NCBI RefSeq assembly: GCF_001591045.1
Contig: NZ_BCUA01000038.1
Location: forward strand, 1-36,549
DNA from: Sphingopyxis granuli NBRC 100800
GTDB taxonomy: Bacteria; Pseudomonadota; Alphaproteobacteria; Sphingomonadales; Sphingomonadaceae
Length of the DNA: 36,549 nt
Reading direction: 5' to 3'
In this document: positions 15,894-24,369 of the stretch, one piece after another
How the letters are laid out: the number at the start of each line of letters is the position of its first letter
Position numbering within the stretch: position 1 is the stretch's first letter
The notes under the pieces: generated by a model
What the model was told of the DNA's origin: nothing
The model's input: the letters and a program-made list of their open reading frames with translations, nothing else
The model's database searches: none
Made by a program: the position numbers and the translations under genes

Positions 15894-15978
15894 GTGTCCC
15901 CGCGAAGGCGGGGACCCAGTGCGGTGGAACGCAAACCCTGATTTCATACGCTCTGGACTCCCGCCTTCGCGGGAGCAC
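15894..15978. repeat. Double-hairpin palindromic element, intergenic copy
   Basis: The left hairpin (GTCCCCGC-GAAG-GCGGGGAC, 15896-15915) and right hairpin (CTCCCGCC-TTCG-GCGGGAG type, 15958-15975) are inverted relative to each other; the left is followed by CCAG and the right preceded by CTGGA. Size and design match the element inside glyS (6849-6936). Imperfect flanking repeats containing GGGATTC (about 15862-15868) and GAATCCC (about 16008-16014) extend the symmetry. It lies between the convergent sciP and diguanylate cyclase genes and could act as a terminator for both. Confidence 0.8.
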
Positions 15979-16030
15979 GTGGTTTTGCTTTGCGAAAAAA
16001 CTGAATCCCGAGAGGCCATAGCCCAGCGCC

Positions 16031-17797
16031 TCAGCCCAGCGGCACGGCCTCGCGGTCGGGCAGGTCGGGCTTCGGTCCGCCGCTTTCGGTATGGCGCTGC
16101 AGCACCACCTGGTCGCGCCCTGCGTGCTTCGCTTCATAGAGCGCGTCGTCGGCGATCTTGTACAGCCGCTGGAAATCGCAGGCGGGACGGACCTCGGCGA
16201 CGCCGATGCTGGCGGTGACGGTCCGGTCGCCCAATGACGCGCTATGGTCGCAGGCGGCGATCTCCCGCCGGACGCTTTCGGCGAAGCGGTCGAGCGCTAT
16301 GCCCTCCATCCCGATCGTCAGCAGGCCGAATTCCTCGCCGCCAAGGCGCGCGACGGTGCAGATCGAACCTTCCCATCGCGCGATCCGGCGCGCGATCCGG
16401 CACAGCACCACATCGCCGATATCGTGGCCATGGACGTCGTTGATCGACTTGAAGCGGTCGATGTCGACCAGCAGCAGCGCCGCCGGCAGGTCGTCCGCGC
16501 GCGCGCGGTTGAGTAGCGGCGTCACGCTTTCGATGAACCCGCGGCGGTTGGGAAGGCCGGTCAGCGGGTCGCGGCGCGCCAGTTCGCGCGCCTGCGCCTC
16601 GGCCGCGCGTGCGTGATCGCGCTCGATCCGCAGCGAGGCCAGCCGGCGGGTCGCGGCGGCGGACAGCCACAGCGCCTGCCAGGTGGCGGCGAGCAGCACG
16701 GCCAGCTTGGAGCCGCCGCCCCAGAAGCCGTTCTCGACATCGACGAGGTGGATGAAGGCGAGCACCGCCATCGGCAGGCACCAGGCAGCGGCGAAATCGC
16801 GCGCCTCGATCGAACCGCGCCGCCAGCCCCAGCCAAGGCAGATCGCGACGGCGGCGAGGTTGCCGAGGATGGCGAGGCCCAGCACCTCGCCCCAATAGCC
16901 GAGGTCGCCGGACCGCATCAGCGCGAGCGGTATGCCAGCCAGCCCGACGCCGGCCCCGAGCGCCAGCGTTGCCCGGCGCAGCGCGGCGGGAACGCCGCTG
17001 CGATCGAGCGCCGTCACCGCGCTCGCGGTGGCGACCGCGATCGCGAGGCAGGCGAGGAAAGTGCAGAGCTGGGCCGAGACGGTGCCCGCCATGAAGGGGA
17101 GCAGCGCCAGATGAATCTGCGACCACAGCGTTCCCCACAGAAGCATCGTCGCCGCCCACGCGGCCTGCCAGGCGAGATATTGGCGCCGCACCGCGACGGC
17201 GAGCGACAGGCTGTAGATGCCGCTGACGAGCAGGAGCATCAGCGCGGCGCCGGTCGCCGCCGCCATGCCAGCCGCCTGCATACTGCTCTGGTCGCGCGAC
17301 AGGATATGGGCGCGCACCAGGTCGTGGGCGGCGAGCCGGTCGAAGCGCATCGTGATCGCCGTCACCGACGCGGGGCGGTCCGGTGCCTCGAACACGATCT
17401 GCCCGCCCGCCCGCCAATGCGAGCCATAATCGCCCTGCCGGACCTGCTGCCAGCGCACCGCGCCGTCGGCATAGGAAAAGGCGACCGCGAGCCGGTCGAA
17501 GCGCGAATGATGCACCATCAGCGCGACCGAACGCTGCCCGCTGGCCCATTGCCGCTGATCGGACCGCAGCCACAAGCTGTCGTGCTGATACCCCGCCGGC
17601 GTCCCGCTGCACGAAAAGCGAAGCGTCGACAGGCTGGCGTCCGCCGATTCGATCGGGCTGACGGCATGGCAGAGCGATTGGTTGAGCCGAAGCACCTCCG
17701 CGCTCGCGGGCGCGGCGCCGCACAGCGCGGCGAGCGCCGCCACCGCGAGCAGCAGCCGGGCGCAAGCGCGAATCGAAAGGTCCGTCATCGCCTCCAT
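16031..17797 (-). CDS. Membrane diguanylate cyclase (7TM sensor plus GGDEF)
   Basis: This protein of about 588 residues would make cyclic di-GMP. A signal peptide (LLLAVAALAALCGAAPASA) leads to a periplasmic domain of roughly 150 residues, then about seven hydrophobic segments (about 180-370), a short coiled coil (RIERDHARAAEAQARELARR) and a C-terminal GGDEF domain. The domain shows RDPLTGLPNRRGF, VDIDRFKSINDVHGHDIGD and the active-site RLGGEEFGLL. The layout is that of 7TMR-DISM sensors. The usual RxxD allosteric inhibitory site five residues before GGEEF is absent (GSIC occupies that position), so product inhibition is probably weak. The start is uncertain: ATG at 17797, or 17788. Confidence 0.88.
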   Translation of the reverse strand: MEAMTDLSIRACARLLLAVAALAALCGAAPASAEVLRLNQSLCHAVSPIESADASLSTLRFSCSGTPAGYQHDSLWLRSDQRQWASGQRSVALMVHHSRFDRLAVAFSYADGAVRWQQVRQGDYGSHWRAGGQIVFEAPDRPASVTAITMRFDRLAAHDLVRAHILSRDQSSMQAAGMAAATGAALMLLLVSGIYSLSLAVAVRRQYLAWQAAWAATMLLWGTLWSQIHLALLPFMAGTVSAQLCTFLACLAIAVATASAVTALDRSGVPAALRRATLALGAGVGLAGIPLALMRSGDLGYWGEVLGLAILGNLAAVAICLGWGWRRGSIEARDFAAAWCLPMAVLAFIHLVDVENGFWGGGSKLAVLLAATWQALWLSAAATRRLASLRIERDHARAAEAQARELARRDPLTGLPNRRGFIESVTPLLNRARADDLPAALLLVDIDRFKSINDVHGHDIGDVVLCRIARRIARWEGSICTVARLGGEEFGLLTIGMEGIALDRFAESVRREIAACDHSASLGDRTVTASIGVAEVRPACDFQRLYKIADDALYEAKHAGRDQVVLQRHTESGGPKPDLPDREAVPLG

Positions 17798-17925
17798 CGC
17801 GAACCCTATGGCATCAATGTCTTGGGAAAGCTTTACCAACGGAACGCATGTTGCGTCGACGGGCGTCGTGCGCCATCGCGGATCGCGATCCGCCGCCGGC
17901 CGGGCAAGCGAGGACAGGACAAGGG

Positions 17926-18912
17926 ATGACCGAACGCATCGTCGCGATCGATATCGGCGGCACGCACGCGCGCTTCGCGATCGCGGCGATTGCCGCCGGC
18001 CGCGTCGTTTCGCTGGGGGAGGCGGTGACGCTGCGCACCGCGGATCATGCGGGGCTGGAGGCCGCGTGGCAGGCGTACGCGCGCCGGCTGGCCGAACCGC
18101 TGCCCCGCAGCGCCGCGATCGCCGTCGCGGCGCCGACGCAAGGCGACATCCTGCGCTTCACCAACAATCGCTGGACGATCGGCCGCGATCGAATCGAGGC
18201 CGACCTGGGCCTCGATCATTGCCTGTTGCTCAACGACTTCGAAGCGATCGGCCATGCCGTCGGCCAGGCGGGGGAATCCTGGTTCGAACCGCTCGCCGGG
18301 CCGGATATTCCGCTCCCCGCGCGCGGCACGATCAGCGTCATCGGCCCCGGCACCGGCCTTGGCGCCGCCTATCTGTGGCGCGACGGCGACGCCTGTCGCG
18401 TGCAGGAGGCGCAGGGCGGTCATATCGGCTTCGCGCCCTGCGATGCCGTCGAGGATGCCATCCTCGCGCATTTGCGCCAAAGATACGGCCGCGTCTCGGT
18501 CGAGCGCGTCGTGGCGGGGCCAGCCATCGTCGGCATCTATGAAGTGCTCGCCGCGCTCGACGGGCGCGCCGTTCCGCCGCTCGACGATCATGCGCTGTGG
18601 GCACGCGCGCTCGGCGCGGAAGACGATCTCGCGGTCGCCGCGGCGGATCGTTTCTGCGCGATGCTCGGCAGCGTCGCGGGCGATCTCGCGCTGGCGCATG
18701 GCGCCGGTGGGGTGGTCGTGGCGGGCGGTCTTGGCCTGCGCATCCGCGACCGGCTCGTCCGTTCGGACTTTTCCGGGCGTTTCGCCGACAAGGGGCGGTT
18801 TGCCGGGATCATGGCGGCGATCCCGGTCAAGCTGATCACCCATCCGCAGCCGGGGCTGTTCGGCGCCGCCGCTGCTTTCGCGCGCCGCCATGCCGGCGAT
18901 TCGCGGCGATAA
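17926..18912 (+). CDS. glk: Glucokinase
   Basis: This 328-residue ROK-independent bacterial glucokinase phosphorylates glucose to glucose 6-phosphate with ATP. Motifs in order: the phosphate loop DIGGTHARFAIA at residues 7-18, the glucose-binding region with TNNRW, LLLNDFEAIGHAV with the catalytic aspartate, GPGTGLGAAYL, and EAQGGHIGFAP with conserved histidine and glutamate. The C-terminal GGVVVAGGLGLRIRDRL and HPQPGLFGAA complete the family. AGGACAAGGG lies directly upstream of the ATG at 17926. In sphingomonads the product usually feeds the Entner-Doudoroff pathway, but no edd, eda or zwf gene is adjacent here. Confidence 0.95.
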   Translation: MTERIVAIDIGGTHARFAIAAIAAGRVVSLGEAVTLRTADHAGLEAAWQAYARRLAEPLPRSAAIAVAAPTQGDILRFTNNRWTIGRDRIEADLGLDHCLLLNDFEAIGHAVGQAGESWFEPLAGPDIPLPARGTISVIGPGTGLGAAYLWRDGDACRVQEAQGGHIGFAPCDAVEDAILAHLRQRYGRVSVERVVAGPAIVGIYEVLAALDGRAVPPLDDHALWARALGAEDDLAVAAADRFCAMLGSVAGDLALAHGAGGVVVAGGLGLRIRDRLVRSDFSGRFADKGRFAGIMAAIPVKLITHPQPGLFGAAAAFARRHAGDSRR

Positions 18913-18983
18913 GGCAAAGGCTTGTCGAAGCGTCCCCTTCTTCTTTACACCGCCAGCACACCCATCGAAGGAACCAGACGTCC

Positions 18984-19922
18984 ATGCCATCCGGCCTCTT
19001 TGCCCTGCTCGACGACGTCGCCACCATCACCAAGGTTGCGGCGGCGAGCATCGACGATGTCGGCGCCGCGGCGTCGAAGGCGGGAGTGAAGGCGGCGGGC
19101 GTGGTCGTCGACGATACGGCGGTGACGCCGCGCTACGTCACCGGCTTCACCCCCGATCGCGAATTGCCGATCATCTGGCGGATCACCAAGGGATCGCTGT
19201 TCAACAAGCTGGTGCTGATCCTGCCGGTTCTGCTGCTCCTGTCGACCTTCGCGGAGTGGGCGATCACGCCGCTGCTGATGCTGGGCGGCAGCTATCTGTG
19301 TTTCGAAGGCGCGGAAAAGCTGCTTCATGCGTTGCGGAAGGACACGACCAGCCTCGACGAGGACGCGGCGATCGTCGCGGACGCGGATCACGAAGAGCGG
19401 ATGGTGAAGGGGGCGGTGCGCACCGACTTCATCCTGTCGGCGGAGATCATGGTGATCGCGCTCAACGAGGTGCTCGACGAACATCTCGCGATGCGCGCCG
19501 CGACGCTGGCGATCGTCGCCATCGCGATCACCATCGCCGTCTATGGCGTCGTCGGGCTGATCGTGAAGATGGACGACATCGGACTGCACATGGCGCGAAA
19601 CGGCGGCGCGGCGAGGCGCGCGATCGGGCGCGGGCTGGTGACGCTGATGCCCCGGCTGCTCGCCGCCCTTGCGACGATCGGCACCGCGGCGATGCTGTGG
19701 GTCGGCGGCCAGATCGTGCTGCACGGGCTCGATGAATATGGTCTTGGCGCGATCGGCCATGCGCTCCATGATGGCGCGCATGCCGTCGCGGGCGGCCTTC
19801 CGGCGGCGGGCGTATGGGAATGGCTGATCAACGCGGCGGGAGCGGGCCTGTTCGGGGTGCTGCTCGGCGGCGCGATCGCCGGGGCGCTGCACGTCGTTCC
19901 GGGCAAGCGGGCGGAGCACTGA
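18984..19922 (+). CDS. DUF808 (YedI-like) inner-membrane protein
   Basis: This 312-residue protein opens with the typical DUF808 start MPSGLFALLDDVATITKVAAASIDDVG, followed by DDTAVTPRYVTGFTPDRELPIIWRI, KLVLILPVLLLL, GGSYLCFEGAEKLLH and KGAVRTDFILSAEIMVIAL. About six to eight membrane segments follow, including AATLAIVAIAITIAVYGVVGLIV and a glycine-rich C-terminal pair. E. coli YedI is the best-known relative; no function is established. GAAGGA precedes the ATG, which is 71 bases after glk, so the two may share a transcript. Confidence 0.9.
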   Translation: MPSGLFALLDDVATITKVAAASIDDVGAAASKAGVKAAGVVVDDTAVTPRYVTGFTPDRELPIIWRITKGSLFNKLVLILPVLLLLSTFAEWAITPLLMLGGSYLCFEGAEKLLHALRKDTTSLDEDAAIVADADHEERMVKGAVRTDFILSAEIMVIALNEVLDEHLAMRAATLAIVAIAITIAVYGVVGLIVKMDDIGLHMARNGGAARRAIGRGLVTLMPRLLAALATIGTAAMLWVGGQIVLHGLDEYGLGAIGHALHDGAHAVAGGLPAAGVWEWLINAAGAGLFGVLLGGAIAGALHVVPGKRAEH

Positions 19923-19949
19923 CGGCAAAAGGCGAAAGGCGGCTGGGCG

Positions 19950-21263
19950 ATGCAAGGCGACAATGACGGACTGGCATCCTTCTGGATGCCCTTTACCGCG
20001 AACCGCGCCTACAAGGCGCACCCGCGCCAGATCGTCTCGGCGAGCGGCATGCATTACCAGAGCGGCGACGGGCGGACGATCCTAGACGGCACCGCGGGGC
20101 TGTGGTGCAGCAACGCCGGACACTGCCGGACCGAAATCGCCGCGGCGATGGCCCGGGCCGCCGCGACACTCGATTTCGCACCGACCTTTCAACTCGGCCA
20201 CCCCGCCGCCTTCGAACTGGCGCAGCGGCTGGCCGCGCTGATGCCGCCGGGGCTCGACCGCATCTTCTTCACCAACAGCGGTTCGGAATCGGTCGACACC
20301 GCGCTCAAGATCGCGCTCGCGGTGCAGCGGGCGCGGGGGCAGGGGACACGCACCCGGCTGATCGGGCGCGAGCGCGGCTACCATGGCGTCGGCTTCGGCG
20401 GCATCAGCGTGGGCGGCATCGTCGGCAACCGGCGTGCCTTCGCCCTGCTGCCCGGCGCCGATCATCTGCGCCACACGCACGACCCCGCGCGCAACGCCTT
20501 TTCGCGCGGTTTCCCGCCGCATGGCGCCGAACTGGCCGACGACCTCCAGCGTCTCGTCGACCTGCATGGAGCGGAAACGATCGCGGCGGTGATCGTCGAG
20601 CCGATGGCAGGGTCGACCGGCGTCCTCGTCCCGCCCGTCGGCTATCTCGAACGGCTGCGCACGATCTGCGACCGCAACGGCATCCTGCTGATCTTCGACG
20701 AGGTGATCACCGCCTTCGGGCGCGTCGGCGCGGCGACCGCGGCGCAGGCGTGGGGCGTGACCCCCGACATACTGACGATGGCGAAGGGGCTGACCAACGC
20801 CGCCGTCCCGATGGGTGCGGTCGCGGTGAAGCGCGAGTTGCATGACGCGGTGATCGAAAGCGCGCCCGGCGGCATCGAACTGGCCCATGGCTATACCTAT
20901 TCGGGCCATCCGCTCGCCTGCGCGGCCGGGCTGGCGGCGCTCGACCTCTATGCGCGCGAGGGATTGTTCGAACGGGCCGCCGAACTGGCGCCCTATTGGG
21001 AGGCGGCGGCGCACGGCCTGCGGGGACGCCGTCATATCGTCGATATCCGCACCATCGGTCTTGTCGCGGGCATCGAACTAGAACCGCGCCCCGGCGCGCC
21101 GACCGCGCGCGCGATGGAACTGTTCCACCGCGCCTTCGACGCCGGTCTGCTGGTCCGCGCGACCGGCGACATCATCGCGCTGTCGCCGCCGCTGATCGTC
21201 GAGAAGGCGCAGATCGACCAGATGTTCGGGTTGCTCGGCGAACTGCTCGACACCATCGCCTGA
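19950..21263 (+). CDS. Class III aminotransferase (omega-amino acid:pyruvate type)
   Basis: This 437-residue PLP enzyme transfers an amino group from an omega-amino acid or amine to pyruvate. It starts with FWMPFTANRAYKAHPR, as in beta-alanine:pyruvate and omega-transaminases. Other markers are GLWCSNAGHCR, FFTNSGSESVDTALKIA (phosphate binding), RERGYHGVGFGGISVGG, IVEPMAGSTGVLVPP, LIFDEVITAFGRVG with the cofactor aspartate, and MAKGLTNAAVPMGAV with the Schiff-base lysine. HGYTYSGHPLACAA closes the active site. Beta-alanine:pyruvate aminotransferase is the likeliest identity, but the substrate range is not fixed by sequence. It starts 27 bases after the DUF808 gene. Confidence 0.88.
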   Translation: MQGDNDGLASFWMPFTANRAYKAHPRQIVSASGMHYQSGDGRTILDGTAGLWCSNAGHCRTEIAAAMARAAATLDFAPTFQLGHPAAFELAQRLAALMPPGLDRIFFTNSGSESVDTALKIALAVQRARGQGTRTRLIGRERGYHGVGFGGISVGGIVGNRRAFALLPGADHLRHTHDPARNAFSRGFPPHGAELADDLQRLVDLHGAETIAAVIVEPMAGSTGVLVPPVGYLERLRTICDRNGILLIFDEVITAFGRVGAATAAQAWGVTPDILTMAKGLTNAAVPMGAVAVKRELHDAVIESAPGGIELAHGYTYSGHPLACAAGLAALDLYAREGLFERAAELAPYWEAAAHGLRGRRHIVDIRTIGLVAGIELEPRPGAPTARAMELFHRAFDAGLLVRATGDIIALSPPLIVEKAQIDQMFGLLGELLDTIA

Positions 21264-21415
21264 AAACGGCGCGATATCGTGAATTTACCACGCTTTGCGG
21301 TCTGCGCCTCGACCCTGTTCCGGATTGGGACAGCGCCGCGATAGGCAAGGCGCGTGAAATCGGCTAAGGGCCTCGCCGCATTCGGCAAATTCCCTTTTCC
21401 AGACAGGTTTTCAGA

Positions 21416-22495
21416 GTGTCCATTGCCTTTCGGCCGCTCGTCGCGACGGCTATTTTCGCGGCATCGCTGGCGGTTCTACCCGCGCTTGCGCAATCCTCGT
21501 CACCCATCACCGGCCTCGACGCACTGCGCGAGTGGAATCTTGTCGTTCTCGGCAATCTAGAATCCTCGTCAGAGGTTGAGGGGCGGACCTTCGTCGGCGG
21601 CAACCTGTCGGGGAATTCGTCCAACTATGCGATCCGCCCGCTGGCGCAATCGACGTCGGGCCAGCCCGGCCTGACCGTCGTCGGCGACGTCAATGGCGGT
21701 CACAAGAATCTGAACAACGGTTCGGGCGCGGTCGTCGGCGGCAATGTGAACAGCGGCTTCAACCTCAACGGCGCGGCGCAGACGGTGAAGGTCGGCGGGA
21801 CGATCAGCAACACCAACGTCAATCAGAACAAGGTGTTGTCCGGCCTCGGCAACAGCGATCCGGCCTTCGTGGTCGGCCTGCAGCAGCAGAAGGAACAGCT
21901 CGTCTCCAGCCTCGACCGGCTGTCGTTCGACATGGGGACGCTGACATCGAACAGCCAGTTCGCCGTCCAGGGCAATCGCGGCGTCTTCACGGCAAAGCCG
22001 AATGCCGACGGGCTGGCGGTATTCGAAATCAGTTCGGCCGACCTCGACAAGATCGGCGAAATCCAGTTCGCTCTCAACGGTGCCGACACGGTCGTCGTCA
22101 ATGTGAGCGGCCGCAACATCCTGCTCAACGACAATTTCATCGGCGGCACCAACAACCTGGGCGAGCATGTGATCTGGAACTTCCCCGATGCCGAGAATAT
22201 CCGCGTGACGACCGCGTGGGGCGGTTCGATCCTCGCGCCGTCCGCGGATGCGGAAACCGGGAACTACATCCAGGGCTCGGCAGTCTTCGGCAATCTGAAG
22301 CAGAATGGCGAGATGCATATCGGCACCTACAAGGGCGGGAATATCGGCACGCCGGGGGGCGGGTCGTCCTCGGGCGGGTCGAGTTCGGGCGGCGATCCGG
22401 TTCCGATCCCCGAACCGGGCCTGTGGGGCCTGTTCGCGCTGGGCGTCGGCGGCCTGATCTATGCCCGCCGGTTTCGGCGCCGCCGCGACGGCTGA
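21416..22495 (+). CDS. Choice-of-anchor A family protein with PEP-CTERM signal
   Basis: This 359-residue secreted protein has a Sec signal (cleavage after ALA near residue 25), a choice-of-anchor A beta-helix-like domain and a C-terminal sorting signal. The domain shows LREWNLVVLGNLESSSEVEGRTFVGGNLSG, GNVNSGFNLNG, VNVSGRN and VIWNFPDAENIRVTTAWGGSILAP. A Gly/Ser spacer (about 311-323) leads to PIPEPGLWGLFALGVGGLIYA and a final basic cluster RRFRRRR, the PEP-CTERM pattern processed by exosortase. No exosortase is in the window. The start is a GTG at 21416 with AGG eight bases upstream. It probably decorates the cell surface or exopolysaccharide. Confidence 0.92.
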   Translation: MSIAFRPLVATAIFAASLAVLPALAQSSSPITGLDALREWNLVVLGNLESSSEVEGRTFVGGNLSGNSSNYAIRPLAQSTSGQPGLTVVGDVNGGHKNLNNGSGAVVGGNVNSGFNLNGAAQTVKVGGTISNTNVNQNKVLSGLGNSDPAFVVGLQQQKEQLVSSLDRLSFDMGTLTSNSQFAVQGNRGVFTAKPNADGLAVFEISSADLDKIGEIQFALNGADTVVVNVSGRNILLNDNFIGGTNNLGEHVIWNFPDAENIRVTTAWGGSILAPSADAETGNYIQGSAVFGNLKQNGEMHIGTYKGGNIGTPGGGSSSGGSSSGGDPVPIPEPGLWGLFALGVGGLIYARRFRRRRDG

Positions 22496-22513
22496 CGACC
22501 GCCCCGAAGCGTT

Positions 22514-23746
22514 TCAGGCGGCGAGCGGAAAGACGACCGACACGCGCGTACCCTTGCCGGGCTCGCTCGCGATGTCGAGCTGGCCGCGATGGCGCTCGGC
22601 GATGTGCTTGACGATCGCGAGCCCGAGCCCGGTGCCGCCCACCGAGCGGCTGCGCGCCTCGTCGACGCGGTAGAAGCGCTCGGTCAGGCGGGGCAGGTGG
22701 TCGGGCGCGATGCCGTCGCCCTCATCGCTGACCGACAGGCGCACCCGGTCGGCGTCCTCGGGGATCAGCTCGACCGTTACCGGCGTGCCCGCGCGGCCGT
22801 ATTTCAGCGCATTGGAAATGATGTTGTGCACGAGCTGCGCCAGCTGCGCCTCGTCGCCGAGCACCGGCACCGCGGTGTCGCCGGGCAAGGCAACGATGTC
22901 TTTGGGGCGCGCTTCCTCGCTGTCCTGCAACTGCGCGATCGTCGTCCGCACGATCGCTGCAAGATCGACCGGCGTCGTGGGGCGGCGAAAGCGGTCGGCC
23001 TCGACCCGCGAGATCGACAGCAGATCGATGACGAGCTGCTGCATCCGCCGCGCCTCGCGTTCGATGATCGACAGGAAGCGGCGGCGCGTCGGCACGTCGG
23101 TTTCGCCGGTCAGGTCGTGCAGCGTCTCGACATAGCCGAGGATCGCCGCGAGCGGAGTGCGCAGTTCGTGGCTCGCGTTGGCGACGAAGTCGGACCGCAT
23201 GCGGTCGGCGGCGTCGATCGCCGACCGGTCGGACAGGAAGATGATGCGGTCGCCCCCCGACAGCTCGGCGATCCGCAGCGTCCAACGCTGGCCCGACCGC
23301 GGGAAATCGACAAGGTCGATCGGCGGTGGCGGGCTTGCGCCGTCCGCCGCCGCCAGCCCTTCGGTGGCGGCGGGATGGCGGATCGCGGTCCGGATGTCGG
23401 CGCCGACGATATGCCGGCCCAGCAGCCGGACCGCCGCGTCGTTGGCGATGGTGACGACATTGTCGGCGGTTCCGATCAGCGGCTCGCGCTCCTGGTCGGC
23501 CCAGCGGGCGAAATCGGGGTGCCGCAACAGCGACGGCGGCGGTGCTTCGGGTTCGGGCGCGCCCGTTCCCCCGTCGAAGTCGGGTGGGGCCCCCGGCACT
23601 GCGGCATGGACGATGGCGGCGGCGGCGGCGCCCGCGGCGGCCAGAAGCGTGATGGTCAGGGCATCGCCCCCGGCCAGTCCGGCGAAGATCGCCGCGACGG
23701 CGACCAGCGTCAACGCGATGACGAGGCTGGACAGGCGGTCGAACAT
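22514..23746 (-). CDS. phoR: PhoR-like sensor histidine kinase
   Basis: This 410-residue kinase has two N-terminal membrane helices (LVIALTLVAVAAIFAGLA and TITLLAAAGAAAAAIVHAA), a PAS-like domain (about residues 88-190, EREPLIGTADNVVTIANDAAVRLLG), then HisKA with the phospho-accepting His in NASHELRTPLAAILGYVETL. The HATPase domain follows with N box HNIISNALKYG, DEGDGIAPDHLPRLTERFYRVD and GGTGLGLAIVKHI. The architecture matches PhoR of the phosphate regulon, but neither phoB nor pst genes are adjacent, so the gene name is tentative. The ATG at 23746 fits a short cytoplasmic start; a GTG at 23764 is also in frame. Confidence 0.82.
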   Translation of the reverse strand: MFDRLSSLVIALTLVAVAAIFAGLAGGDALTITLLAAAGAAAAAIVHAAVPGAPPDFDGGTGAPEPEAPPPSLLRHPDFARWADQEREPLIGTADNVVTIANDAAVRLLGRHIVGADIRTAIRHPAATEGLAAADGASPPPPIDLVDFPRSGQRWTLRIAELSGGDRIIFLSDRSAIDAADRMRSDFVANASHELRTPLAAILGYVETLHDLTGETDVPTRRRFLSIIEREARRMQQLVIDLLSISRVEADRFRRPTTPVDLAAIVRTTIAQLQDSEEARPKDIVALPGDTAVPVLGDEAQLAQLVHNIISNALKYGRAGTPVTVELIPEDADRVRLSVSDEGDGIAPDHLPRLTERFYRVDEARSRSVGGTGLGLAIVKHIAERHRGQLDIASEPGKGTRVSVVFPLAA

Positions 23747-23809
23747 CGGCACAGCGCCTCGCACGAAGCGCAGGCGCCCGCAAGGCCGTTTGCGCCGGTT
23801 ACGCTTGCG

Positions 23810-23851
23810 CCGGCCCCTGTCCCAAAGCGGGATGCCGGATGCGGGGGCCGG
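23810..23851. other. Hairpin between the divergent phoR-like and Tat-protein genes
   Basis: CCGGCCCC (23810-23817) pairs with GGGGCCGG (23844-23851), with an inner CCC/GGG stem in the loop. On the plus strand TCTTTTGCTTTT follows at once, as in an intrinsic terminator. Yet no rightward gene ends here, so it would be an attenuator in the leader of the next gene, or a dispersed repeat. Confidence 0.4.
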
Positions 23852-23894
23852 TCTTTTGCTTTTCCTCCCGCTCCCTATGGGGTAGGGGCAGAGT

Positions 23895-24311
23895 ATGGAA
23901 AACAGCGAGATTCCGGGCCACGAGCCGGCAGATGGCGCCGATAAGGCCGTTCCGACGCGCCGCCGGATGCTGGCGCTCGGCGCCGCGGGCGTCTCCGCCG
24001 CGCTGACGATCCGTCCCGCCTTTGCGCAGACCGCCGTGTCGGTGATGAATTGCGAGATACCGGTTCCCGGCCCGACCGGCGCCGGTCGCTATATCGATCC
24101 CAACGGCAAGCTCGTCCCGCCGGGGACGAAGGGCGCTTTTCCGGGATCGCCGCGCCCCTTCACGGGTGAACAGGTCAAGCGCGCCTTCCGCGGCCAGACG
24201 CTGCCCGGCGCGACCTACGACCAGTCGCAGGCCTATCTGCAATATATCCGGCGCTTGCAGGCGGGACAGAGCGGCTTTACCTGTTTCGCATCCATCCAGA
24301 TGCCGCGCTGA
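23895..24311 (+). CDS. Small Tat-exported protein of unknown function
   Basis: This 138-residue protein carries a twin-arginine signal: TRRRMLALGAAGVSAALT at about residues 21-38, then AFA as a likely cleavage site, so it would be folded in the cytoplasm before export. The mature part of about 95 residues is Gly/Pro-rich, contains only two cysteines (NCEIPVP near its start and FTCFA near its end), which could form a disulfide, and includes a short helical region EQVKRAFRGQ. I recognise no domain. GGGG precedes the ATG at a normal distance. The gene is divergent from the kinase gene and 58 bases upstream of the fumarylacetoacetase-family gene. Confidence 0.75.
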   Translation: MENSEIPGHEPADGADKAVPTRRRMLALGAAGVSAALTIRPAFAQTAVSVMNCEIPVPGPTGAGRYIDPNGKLVPPGTKGAFPGSPRPFTGEQVKRAFRGQTLPGATYDQSQAYLQYIRRLQAGQSGFTCFASIQMPR

Positions 24312-24369
24312 TCGTTGCTTGTCCTGTGGGCGATGATGCTTCGGCCGCATCGCAGACAAAGGGACCGAT

